Shown here piece after piece: positions 45,681-55,321 of a DNA stretch of 64,000 nucleotides (position 1 is its first letter; each line of letters opens with the position of its first letter). The stretch is taken from the NCBI GenBank assembly GCA_037179335.1, contig JAKZHN010000008.1, positions 124,001 to 188,000 of the forward strand. Reading direction: 5' to 3'. This DNA comes from Cyclaneusma minus. Lineage: Eukaryota; Ascomycota; Leotiomycetes; Marthamycetales; Marthamycetaceae. A program made the position numbers and the translations under genes. The notes below the pieces were generated by a model. It worked only from the letters and a program-made list of their open reading frames with translations. It was not told the DNA's origin and did no database searches.

Positions 45681-47684
45681 TCATTCTGCGATCATCCCCA
45701 GCCTTTCCCCAAGCAATCCAATCTGGCTCGACGCCTGCTGCGCTTCTACCGTCCCAACCTTCTTATGCAACTCTCCGTTCCCCTCTAGGCTCTCTGCCAG
45801 CCTTTGTTGAACCTTCCGCAGTGGACCGAGGAAAATCTCTTCGACGACTGTCAACATACCCGTCGGCACCACCCCCTTGTAACTGTCATTGCCGATAAAT
45901 ATGAGGAAGTTGGTGACCGCCATGAGGAACGGAAAAGTCTGGTTGATTTCATGAAAGGCCTCTTCGTCCGACGCTTCAACAAGGCCAGACATATCAGGGA
46001 ACAGATATGGCTGAGCAGCCGAAAGTGCAACCGTAGAAGAAAACAGATTTTCAGAATTGCGCTCCGCGGCAGTCATGAGTTCTTCTTTGAGCCACGTAAC
46101 AGCCTCGGCTTTCAAATTGTCATACGGGCAGTGTTCTAGTGTGTCGCAGATAAAAGTTAACCTGATTTGATCCACCGGATGTGCGTGCAGGACAGCCGAA
46201 ACCAGCGAGTGTGCGCTAAACCTCAAGGTTGGAGATGGTGTGTTTGCGCTAAGGAGGGAAATCGATTGCAAGTATTTGAGAAAATCGTCGTCTTCGAGCG
46301 GGCCGGAAACGAATTTGTTGGAGTTTTCGAGCCAGAGGCCTAGTGCGAGGATGGCGTCGATAGTGCTGGGGGATTCGGAACCGATGTGTTCGGGGCCGTC
46401 GGTGCCTATGAAGTATTGGACGAGTTGGGCGTGGTCGGAGAATATCGAGAGAGGTGGTAGTTCGGTGTTGGTACCGAACAGGTTGGCGGCGGTTACGAAG
46501 CTGGTGAATAGGATTAGGGAACCTGGAACGGATAGTGGGATGTCATCGGGGGATGTGGGCAGTCTATCGTCGTCTTTTTCTTCTATGTTCGCTCGTGATT
46601 TCGCATTGTCTATTGCTTCGAATAAAAAGGAGCAGCCTAGGAGACCGAGATCGCGGGCGAGAGCCTGTTGAAGAATTAGCATCTGTACGAGCATCACACC
46701 TTCTCCTCCCCCTTTTTTAGGGCATTTTCCACTCACCCTCAGCTGTCCAACAATTGTATCTCGCTCTAATAATTGCGCATCCTCTCGGTAGAGTTGACCA
46801 AAGCTCTTGCGCCCAGCTACCACCTTATCCGGCTCGAAATGTTCCAGCAATCTCGCAGACCATTCGACCTCATTCTTGCGCACGTATTCTTCCATGATAT
46901 GTGTGACAAACGACTGCAGCAACTTCTTCTGAATAGCAGCTTCTTTCGGATCCTCCTCTTGGGCTTCAGGATCAGGGGCCGTGGTCTGATTGTCATCCAG
47001 TCTCATAGACTGCATAGTTGTGCTCGACTTCCTGATGGGCAGGGCAGGACGCTTCTTACCCGAGATAGCATGGAGGAACGAGATCACAGCCATTGTCTGC
47101 TGGTTGTCCGGTCTGTATGCAGCCAGAATCGTCATGAGTGTCGACGAGAGGAACCGCGATGGATATTTCGTCTTGATTCGCGGATGCAGTGTCGCTAGAA
47201 GACTGACCAGCGTACAGAACTTGTCAACGGGTTTCTTCAAGGTCTCTTTTGGCTTGATCGATATGCCCTCTAGGCCCTTACTCAGGCCGTCCTCGAAGTT
47301 GGTCGCCGCTTCTTCGATATCTGCTCGGATAGGGGCTTGCACCGAGTCGTCCGGTCGTAGAGCAAGTTCAGCTTCATCTTCACCCTCCTCAGCATCGATA
47401 TCTTGCTCCATCCGAAGCAGCTGGAGAGCTTCATTGACCTTCAACACCACTTCCCGAGGGTTTCCTAGTCGTGCAATAGTCTGGAGACACTTTTCGGAGC
47501 CTTCGATAGGCAAGAGAATCTGCACCAGATCCCAGCCAATGGCCTGCGTGAGCTCGGCATCTTGGAGGACTTCTTCGAGGGTGGGAAGGATGTCTGCCGA
47601 GGCGTGAGACTCGATGATGGTCAGGTAGGTCAACGGTTCAGCGTCGCGGCCATCCAGAATGGCTTGAACGGCTTCGGACGACAT
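45681..47684 (-). CDS. YAP-binding/ALF4/glomulin-type protein (YBP family)
   Basis: Alpha-helical repeat protein of the Ybp1/Ybp2 (kinetochore Ybp2) family. In yeast such proteins help Yap1 oxidation or act at kinetochores; which applies here is not clear. The frame is open for 667 codons, but 46665-46736 looks like an intron: donor GTGAGT, branch GATGCTAAT, acceptor CAACAG. It is exactly 72 nt, without a stop, so the spliced product has 643 aa. Supporting segments are the N-terminal VQAILDGRDAEPLTYLTIIE, LHPRIKTKYPSRFL, LHAISGKKRPALPIRKSS and the C-terminal VVEEIFLGPLRKVQQRL. It shares a 767-base divergent upstream region with the mannosidase gene, and a 5S gene lies inside that region. Confidence 0.8.
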   Translation of the reverse strand: MSSEAVQAILDGRDAEPLTYLTIIESHASADILPTLEEVLQDAELTQAIGWDLVQILLPIEGSEKCLQTIARLGNPREVVLKVNEALQLLRMEQDIDAEEGEDEAELALRPDDSVQAPIRADIEEAATNFEDGLSKGLEGISIKPKETLKKPVDKFCTLVSLLATLHPRIKTKYPSRFLSSTLMTILAAYRPDNQQTMAVISFLHAISGKKRPALPIRKSSTTMQSMRLDDNQTTAPDPEAQEEDPKEAAIQKKLLQSFVTHIMEEYVRKNEVEWSARLLEHFEPDKVVAGRKSFGQLYREDAQLLERDTIVGQLRVSGKCPKKGGGEGVMLVQMLILQQALARDLGLLGCSFLFEAIDNAKSRANIEEKDDDRLPTSPDDIPLSVPGSLILFTSFVTAANLFGTNTELPPLSIFSDHAQLVQYFIGTDGPEHIGSESPSTIDAILALGLWLENSNKFVSGPLEDDDFLKYLQSISLLSANTPSPTLRFSAHSLVSAVLHAHPVDQIRLTFICDTLEHCPYDNLKAEAVTWLKEELMTAAERNSENLFSSTVALSAAQPYLFPDMSGLVEASDEEAFHEINQTFPFLMAVTNFLIFIGNDSYKGVVPTGMLTVVEEIFLGPLRKVQQRLAESLEGNGELHKKVGTVEAQQASSQIGLLGERLGMIAE

Positions 47685-47880
47685 TGTGCTCTGTTCCTCG
47701 GTCTCAGCTGACAGCTGTTGGCGGGATTGGTGTTTTGTGAAGCTTCGGGTGCACGATAGTGCTGCAACGTGCTTATCAAAGTTCTTGGCACTAGGCTAAA
47801 AACATGAGGACATGATGTCAATGTCAACTGTCAATCAATTTGGAAATGGAAATTCGTGCAATAAACTGGCAAAAATGCAA

Positions 47881-48000
47881 AACATACAACAGCAGGTATT
47901 CGCTGGTGGTCACCCACCCAACTACTAATCTGCCGATCTGAGGCTTATGTATGCAAGAGCGGACGGGTTTGCCAGTTCTCCTCAGTCTATGGTCGTATGT
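47881..48000 (-). rRNA. 5S ribosomal RNA
   Basis: The minus strand reads ACATACGACCATAGACTGAG at the 5' end and GCGAATACCTGCTGTTGTAT near the 3' end, 120 nt in all. Terminal helix ACATACGAC pairs with GTTGTATGT. The loop CCCGTCCGCTC and the box C-like GGGTGGGTGACCACCAGCG are intact. The helix II arm is CTGAGG/CCTCAG, a paired change from the commoner GTGTGG/CCACAC of other filamentous ascomycetes. A T-rich terminator (TTTTGCATTTTT) follows. Dispersed 5S genes are normal in these fungi. Whether this diverged copy is expressed is unknown. Confidence 0.9.
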
Positions 48001-48324
48001 GTCGGTTGGTGCTGTTTTGCGTCTGACATATGTACCATCTCCCAAACATTCGACGATGTTTCAAAGTTAATCTGTCTCCAACACTCAGCGGGGCATCTAA
48101 ACTCTAAAACACACCGTCAAAACTCAGCCTGGTGGATATTATCCTCATTTCACGACCTCAATATCCACCAGGTTTATCCGCATTATTATCGATCGCTAGC
48201 ATGGTCCATGGGAGGCTATTCTGGTCCTCGGCATTGAGTACCGGCCTTGGCGCCGTCAGCATAACCCCTGGACCCTTCTCGCTCCCCTGAGTTTCCAAAA
48301 AATCATGGATCGGCCTTGGCGCGC

Positions 48325-48346
48325 GTGACACTGGCGCCAGCGTCAC
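48325..48346. promoter_or_regulatory. 22-bp near-palindrome upstream of the mannosidase gene
   Basis: GTGAC-A-CTGGCGCCAG-C-GTCAC is symmetric except for one position pair, 105 bases before the mannosidase ATG. The arms contain a GTGAC/GTCAC half-site pair of the kind bound by bZIP or bHLH factors. The binder is unknown. Confidence 0.35.
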
Positions 48347-48451
48347 GTCTCCCGTCTAAAAAAGAAACCGAATCTAAGATCTTCCAAGAAAACACCTACC
48401 AAGGCTCAGCAGCGTCCGGAGTGCCAGTCGAAACGGGCCGCGAAAGACACC

Positions 48452-50618
48452 ATGTTGACGCGACGACTCGTGTCTCTGGCCTTGGTAGCCTTCACGCTCT
48501 TTCTGATCAGTGGGTATGTGCGGCGATCGCAGTCCTACGCCAGCTACAACTCGACCGCACAGCAATTGCCGTTGTTTGTGAGGCCGCCGCCGCGGTATGA
48601 TGCGAGCTTCGACTGGAGTTCGAGGAAGGATATTTTTCCCGTGCAGGAACGGTTGGAGTTGCCTACCAGTGATGCCGTTTTGCCGATACCAAACATCCAG
48701 CATCGACCAGTCGCCGAATCGCCCGAAAAAGCACGTGTCAGAGAATCACGTCTTTTGGAAGTGAAAAGTGCGTTTTTGCATGCATGGAATGGCTATCGCG
48801 AGCATGCTTGGTTGCAGGATGAGCTGGCTCCGGTGAGTGGAGGGGCGAAAAATACGTTTGGGGGGTGGGCGGCGACGTTGGTGGACTCATTGGATACGCT
48901 TTGGATTATGGGATTGGTGGAGGAGTTTGAGGAGGCGGTTGCTGCGGTTGACAAGATCGATTTTACGATCACGGAAAGTAAAGAGCTGAATGTTTTCGAG
49001 ACGACGATTCGGTATTTGGGCGGGTTATTGGCCGCTTATGATTTGACGGAGGGGAAGTATCCGACCTTGATTGCGAAGGCGCTGGAGCTGGGTGATATGC
49101 TGTATGCTGCCTTTGATACTCCGAATCGCATGCCTATCACGAGATGGCTGTGGAGGCGGTGAGTTGGCTCCTTTTCGCGTATCCGAGACAGCGCGGCTAA
49201 CTGTTACAGCTCCTTGGAAACCAAGCTTGGAGTTCAGGAGGCTGATGAGCACGTGCTCGTTGCCGAAATCGGATCTCTATCCCTCGAGTTCACCAGGCTG
49301 TCCCAGATTACTGGAGATCCCAAGTTTTACGATGCCATCCAGCGAGTTTCTGATCAGTTCGAGCGCCAGCAAAATCTCACCCAGCTGCCTGGTTTGTGGC
49401 CTACGATAGTCAATGCCAAAGAGGCCAACTTCGCGGAATCAAGTAGCGGCTTCACGCTGGGCGGCATGGCTGATTCGTTATACGAGTACCTTCCCAAGGC
49501 ATATCTATCTGACCCCTGATCACGTGATATAATCAGCTGACCAGCATTAGCAATACCTGCTTTTGGGCGGCCTGTCCGAGCAGCCGAAAAACATGTACGA
49601 GTTTGCCATCAGAACAGCCAAAGAGCAGTTGTTCTTCAAACCAATGACAAAAGACGGCCGCGACATCCTCATCTCTGGCAGTGCAGCAATAGACTACAAG
49701 GGCGAGCCGCATCTGCATCACGAAGGCCAGCACCTCACATGCTTTGCAGGCGGCATGGTGGCTATCGCTGCTCGAATCTTCAACTTGCCAGACGACTTGA
49801 CTATCGCACGTCAACTTACCGACGGATGTTTGTGGGCATATGAGAACATGCCTTCGAAGGTCATGCCGGAGATATTTGCCGCACTGCCATGTAATGGATC
49901 TGAGGACTGCGCATGGAACGAGACATATTGGCGCGAACAAGTCATTGCGAATAATGACGAGCATGACAGTCTCGGGTCTGATCACTTCAACCATTATTTC
50001 GACGAGCAAGTCGCATCACTCAAGCTTCCACTCGGCTTCACCAAAATTATCGACCCACGATACATGCTTCGGTAAGTATCTACCCAAACTAATACTCCCT
50101 TCTAGCCGCATTTCGTTGCTTAGGACTGACAAAAAGCAGGCCCGAAGCAATCGAATCCGTCTTCATCCTCTACCGCATCCTAGGCGACGAGTCGTTACAA
50201 GAAGTAGCCTGGAACATGTTCACCTCCATCTCCCAGCACAGCCTCACATCATACGGCAACGCGGCCTTATTTGACGTCAGAGATGTTCCACCTGCACAGG
50301 TGGACAGTATGGAATCTTTTTGGACAGCGGAAACGCTCAAGTATTTCTATCTTATATTCAGCACGCCGGACGTTGTGAATTTGGATAAATATGTAGTAAG
50401 TCCCCCTGGCTTCTTCTTCGATTTCCTCATCGCTCAAGACTATTGCCCTCGTCTATTTGCAGCAACTTGATATTTGCAATGGGGCGATTCACTCGATGAA
50501 TGAAAAGAACTTGCTAATGCAGAGAATATAGTTTAATACGGAGGCACACCCTCTGAAGAGACCTAGTGCTGCAGACCTAGCACCAAAACCAAAGCCTACT
50601 GGTGTGAAGATCCAGTAG
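48452..50618 (+). CDS. Class I alpha-1,2-mannosidase (GH47), ER/Golgi membrane enzyme
   Basis: It trims alpha-1,2-mannose from N-glycans. 619 aa; exons are 48452-49158, 49210-49498, 49551-50071, 50140-50395 and 50532-50618. The third exon joins by a GC-AG intron (49499-49550). Residues 1-24 (RRLVSLALVAFTLFLISGYV) form a type II signal anchor. GH47 blocks follow in order: NTFGGWAATLVDSLDTLWIM, NVFETTIRYLGGLLAAYDL, VLVAEIGSLSLEFTRLSQ, HLTCFAGGMVAIAAR, RPEAIESVFILYRILGDES, MESFWTAETLKYFYLIFS and the calcium-binding NTEAHP Thr near the C-terminus. The acidic catalytic residues in these blocks are present. Its stop faces that of the monooxygenase, 132 bases apart. Confidence 0.95.
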
Positions 50619-50750
50619 AGTGTAGAACTTGTACATATATATAGAGGTGGTTTCAATCTGGGCCTATATACGCATTAAATACCGTTACATGAGCGAACAT
50701 ACTTGCAATCTCCGGGGACCCAACCCACATATCCCCCTCTGGTCCAAATC

Positions 50751-52452
50751 CTATCGAACAATCCTGAATGTGGGGCTTGTCCCTTGATCCACAAAGTACT
50801 TCTCCAGCACCTTCTCACTTTCCTTCAAAACATCATATCGATAATTGTGCACTGAAGTCTCTTCCACAGATTCTAGTTTCTTCCCTTCCGGCATAAATTC
50901 TGCCGCAGCATCGCGAATCTTCTGTCCCTCGGGCGTATCGCTCGAATAAGACGTACTCAGCACCTGCAGTGCCGAACCGCGATTTCTGCGAACTTGTTCG
51001 AAAAGCCGCAATCTTCCCTCTATTGTCTCTTGATCTGGTGTTTCAAGGCCGCGGAAGAGTATTCCGAGCGCGCCGGCGTCTTCGATTGCTTGGGCGGCGC
51101 CTTGGCCGTGGAATGGTAGCATGGGATCTGAAGGGGTTGTGGGATTAGCGTGTACTGTGTATGATTTTGGATGTGGCTGGGAGAGGTGGGTGGGAAGGGG
51201 GGTGGGAAACGCACGAACTGCGTCGCCGATACAGACGAGTCGGTTTTTGTGCCAGCGGGGGATGGGATCGCGAGCGACTAGTTTCCAGAACTTGATGTCT
51301 TTGGCTTTGCTAGAAAGGCTATGAGCTAGTTGCCAATAGTATAGAGATGAGGCTTACGCGGTCAGGGCTTGCAAAGACGGACTGAATTCCTCCTTTGCGT
51401 ACTTCTGCAACTCACTGTTTTCGACACTTGCTCGGAAATCTAAGAGGTGGAGTCAGCTGAAAGAAAAATTGGGTTAGATAGGAGTTGAAAATGGTTGATG
51501 GGATGTAAGATACCTTCGGTGGCTTTCCCGTAATCGAAAATCCGTGATACATAACCGAGATTTTGCATGGTGTTGCTACACATATCATTTGTTAGCTTCT
51601 GCTCTCTTGAAACCCCCAAGTGATAAATGGGGTCCGCAACTTACTTTCTACACGGATACCAAACCAAGCCCGACCCTTTGGCGCCCATAAAGAAGGTCAT
51701 GCGTCCTTCCTGGCCTTCCATAAGACCTGCCGTCTCAGGATCATCCAACAATTCCTCAGACTTCATCAGAAATCTCATCACACACCATCCCGTCTCAGTC
51801 GCATTTGCTTCTCCGCCATCTAGAACATGCTTAACCGCCTTAGTATGCACGCCATCCGCCGCTATCACCAGATCGGCCTGCAGTTCCGTCCCATCCGCAA
51901 GTATGACCTTCCCCTTCTCCGTATCCTACTCCCCTTATCAGCACATCATCATCATCAATCATCCATCATTCTACTCACATAATCAAGCACCTCACTCCTC
52001 GTCCTCACCACACACGGCTCACCCACACCCTCCTCCCTAGTCGCCAAAAACCTCAACTCATTGTGCAAATCAACACGATGCACATAATACAATTTCGCCC
52101 CATAAACCTTATCCATATCTTCTTTGTAGTAGTCTGAATTCAGAGTTTCCATACTGACGCCGTGGACGAAGCGTCCTGCTGTGCCGAGAACGCAGCGAGA
52201 GCGGACGGAGGAAAAGTCAAAGGATTCGAGGACGCGGGTGGCGTTGGGGCAGATGTTTACTGCTGCGCCGGTTTCTTGGAGGAGAGAGGAACGCTCGAGT
52301 ATCTTGGGGATGGTGTTAGTGTTTGCATGGGTTTTGACGGATGGAGAGGGGAAGGAGATGAGTAAATGTACTAGAACGTGGTGGCCTGCTCGACGCATAG
52401 CAATACCGGCCGAAAGGCCGGCTATGCCTGCTCCTACGATGATGATTTCCAT
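50751..52452 (-). CDS. FAD-dependent aromatic monooxygenase (salicylate hydroxylase-like)
   Basis: A group A flavin monooxygenase that hydroxylates small substrates with NAD(P)H and oxygen. 433 aa from seven exons on the minus strand: 52452-52372, 52302-51979, 51925-51645, 51575-51514, 51439-51358, 51309-51215 and 51127-50751. Motifs are the GxGxxG fold (IIIVGAGIAGLSAGIAMRRA) ending in LERS, the DG motif VIAADGVHT, and the second FAD motif GDAVHPMLPFHGQGAAQAIE. The start at 52452 puts MEIIIVGAG at the N-terminus; an in-frame ATG 16 codons upstream is less likely. No transporter or regulator is adjacent that would name a pathway. Substrate unknown. Confidence 0.9.
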
Positions 52453-53170
52453 TGTCACAATAGTTGAGGCAAAGACAGTTATGGATTGTCTTTTGGTCAC
52501 TCCCGTAGGGTTGTTGTATCATCAAGCTTGTCAGGGTGAGAATCAGACAAAGGGTATGCATATGGCTACAGAGCACTCAGTGGAGCGGGGTCTTCTTCTA
52601 TTTATCCTGGCCCACGGCAGTCATTGGCGGTTGCTTCGAACGATCGTGTAACTCCAAATATTGTGATATCTTTGGTTCATAGTACATCAACCCCCGCAAC
52701 AGTACACGGTGAGTTGTGACATGTGTTCATGCATCTTGACCCATAAAATCTCGGCTTTCCCCCTACGCCGAATGTCCGATGCAGTGCTATGCTCGGTGAT
52801 GATCCCAGGCTTGATAATTCAGTCCTCGAAACTTTCTGGTGTTTTCGGGTAGAACGGCTATTTCAACCTCACTTGATCGTATCAGGTATACAGCGGGCGT
52901 CAAAAGAAAGATATGTGCCTATCCGGTTTTGATCAGTCGATCTCGTATTGCAGGTATTTGATTGGACGACAGTGATTGCTTCACTTGTTCCTAAGAGGAT
53001 CGTCTTGAAAATTCTAGATTATTGAGGAGAAAACTTGTGTCCGAAATCCGACTGTATCATCAACCTGCTTTCATTCTCAGTGACCAGATTCTTCTGGATG
53101 ACTTGCATGCCTCCCAGGGAACTCTTTCGGTCCTATAGGACTCCCTCACTACTGATGGATGTCACGCCTC
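52453..53170. other. Intergenic region left of the carboxyltransferase gene
   Basis: Monooxygenase promoter on the left, carboxyltransferase 3' flank on the right. No gene seen. Confidence 0.5.
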
Positions 53171-54931
53171 TCAGTAAAACACAGGACGTATGTTTCCGTT
53201 GGCCCTGTCAAGAAGCCTCGAGGGCATAAGCTCGTCATAGACATTCTGTAGCCACTGTCCCACAATCTTCCTCGTATCCGCTGGATCGATAATTTCTTCA
53301 ACACCAAAAGCATTCGCCGTCCGTACAGGATTCATCAGCCGTCGATATTCTTCTTCCAGCTCTTTGTATCTCGCCCCCCCTTGACCATTCGCAGCAGCTG
53401 CCTTCAGTTCTGCCGCATGGCCCACTTCTATCCCCCCTTCTAAAGGCAAACTTCCCCATTCACCACTCGGCCACGCAACTCTCATCCGTGGATCTCGACA
53501 ATCAAGCATTATGCCGCCTGCCACCCCAAAGACTTTTCTTGTTATGACGCTGAAGACCGGCGTCGTTGTCGAGAAGTATGTTGTTGCTAGTCCGATTCCG
53601 TGTCTCATGGTGGCACTCCTTTCGGCCACGGTTCCAATAGCATAGCCGGGAACATCAACAAATTGAAGTATAGGGATGTTGAATATATCGCAGAACTTGA
53701 GATGGCGTGTGATCTTCTGACTCCCCCCAGCATCCAACGCACCGGCATTCACCTCACAGTTCAATGATATTATCCCCACAGGCCGCCCACAAATCCTTCC
53801 CACGCCGGTTATACCAGTCGTCCCCCAGAGTGCACCAATCTCGAACCAGCTACCCGTATCCAGTACCGTCTCAATAATGACTCTCGGGTTATACATCCTC
53901 GCTTTCCTTCGTGGTATGACAGTCCGTAAATTCTCACAAGCCCGATCGACCGGATCATCCGATTTCAGAACCGGTGGAGCCGAACTGCCCGAATTCGGAA
54001 GATACGACAAAACCTGCCTCAACTGCATAAAGCAATCCTCCTCATCCTTCGCCATATTATCAATCGTCCCATTCGTACAATGCATCCCCGGCCCCCCCAA
54101 ATCCGCAAAACTAAGCCCATCCTCAAAAGTTGCCCCCGCCACAACCTTCGGTCCAGCATTGAACAGCGATCCAACATCAGCTGCCATGACCGAAAAATGA
54201 CAAGCCACCACCCTCGCAGCTCCCAAGCCAATAGCCGGGCCCAGAACAGCTCCTAGATTTGGGATCCCGGCATTCAGCTGCTGAACAACTTGCGCAAAGC
54301 CGGGCATAGGCGGAATGTAGGAAAAGCCCATCTTGCGAATCGTTGTGACCGAACCTCCCCCCGAACTGCCATCTACCAGCTTCACAATCGGCAATTTCAG
54401 CGCGATTGCAAGTTTCTCCATGTAAAGCGTTTTCTCCATCATTGCGCCGTCCGCATGGCCTGCTCTGATCGAGAAATCATCTGCTGTGAATATAATCTTT
54501 CGTCCATTCAATTGTCCGAATCCTTGTACATTGTTGCTGGGTATGAAATCCACCGGCTCTTCTTGAACACTTCCCAGGGTAGATTTCCATGTTACGGTCC
54601 CGCTGACGCTGCCTACTTCGTGGAAACTCCCCGGATCGAGCAGTTGAGTGACTCGTTCGCGGACCCAGAGTTTGCCGGCTTGTTTCTGCCGGATGTAGCC
54701 GCGGTTTTTGAGGTTGGGGGTTGAAGCTATGGTGCGGAGTGAGGATAGTTGGGCGAGGACGTCGGAATAGTCGGCTGGTAAAGCATCTTTCTTCGGTTTT
54801 GCGCGCCGCTTCGGCTTGGAGGTTGAGTCTGATATGTGGTTTGAAATTTGGGATAGTCTTTCTTTGGCATTGTTGGCGGTTGGTGGCTTCAAGGAAACGT
54901 GGGAGGGGGGATCGTCATCGTCGGCGCCCAT
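53171..54931 (-). CDS. Acyl-CoA carboxylase, carboxyltransferase (beta) subunit
   Basis: It transfers carboxyl from carboxybiotin to an acyl-CoA. 586 aa, no intron seen. The crotonase-type carboxyltransferase halves are clear: IIFTADDFSIRAGHADGAMM, LPIVKLVDGSSGGGSV, VLGPAIGLGAARVVACHFSV, and in the second half GRPVGIISLNCEVNAGALDA, IPILQFVDVPGYAIGT and VFGVAGGIML. It resembles the propionyl/methylcrotonyl-CoA carboxylase beta type. The N-terminus is an acidic then basic extension (KPKRRAKPKK) without a mitochondrial presequence, and the C-terminus (RPVFY) is not a PTS1. It diverges from a biotin carboxylase gene across 390 bases, strongly implying one heteromeric enzyme. Confidence 0.93.
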   Translation of the reverse strand: MGADDDDPPSHVSLKPPTANNAKERLSQISNHISDSTSKPKRRAKPKKDALPADYSDVLAQLSSLRTIASTPNLKNRGYIRQKQAGKLWVRERVTQLLDPGSFHEVGSVSGTVTWKSTLGSVQEEPVDFIPSNNVQGFGQLNGRKIIFTADDFSIRAGHADGAMMEKTLYMEKLAIALKLPIVKLVDGSSGGGSVTTIRKMGFSYIPPMPGFAQVVQQLNAGIPNLGAVLGPAIGLGAARVVACHFSVMAADVGSLFNAGPKVVAGATFEDGLSFADLGGPGMHCTNGTIDNMAKDEEDCFMQLRQVLSYLPNSGSSAPPVLKSDDPVDRACENLRTVIPRRKARMYNPRVIIETVLDTGSWFEIGALWGTTGITGVGRICGRPVGIISLNCEVNAGALDAGGSQKITRHLKFCDIFNIPILQFVDVPGYAIGTVAERSATMRHGIGLATTYFSTTTPVFSVITRKVFGVAGGIMLDCRDPRMRVAWPSGEWGSLPLEGGIEVGHAAELKAAAANGQGGARYKELEEEYRRLMNPVRTANAFGVEEIIDPADTRKIVGQWLQNVYDELMPSRLLDRANGNIRPVFY

Positions 54932-55321
54932 ATTTGAGATGAGATTCAGAGTCTGTGACTCCGTTTAGAGTGCTTGTGAGGAACACATAGCTTGAAATAT
55001 CAATCGCAAGGGTCGAGGAGTACCTGATGTCGCGCTAGGTTAGAGTAAGGTGGTGAAACAAGACTGACGTGCCTCGGTCCGCTTCGGCCCCGCATCGATC
55101 TTGCATATCCGCGGGGTAGAAAGCTGGGGAGTTGACGTATTAAGCGACAAGCTTGTACATGGGACTGGGAGGTCAGTAATTTGACAAAGGAATCTATTCG
55201 AAATCTGTGTGTCCTGAAGTCGGAGTTCAGAAGTGAGGGAGCCGGGTGATATTTTCCTCCGTCGCTTCTCCTGAAATCGATACCCTACCCCTTTTCCCTC
55301 GTCACTCAACTGACAACCACC
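54932..55321. promoter_or_regulatory. Bidirectional promoter of the two carboxylase subunits
   Basis: This 390-base divergent spacer holds CCTCGG at 55072-55077, part of a GC-rich cluster with CGGTCCGCTTCGG and CCGCGG up to about 55115. The sites could be Zn2Cys6 targets (FarA/FarB type). No experimental support. Confidence 0.4.
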
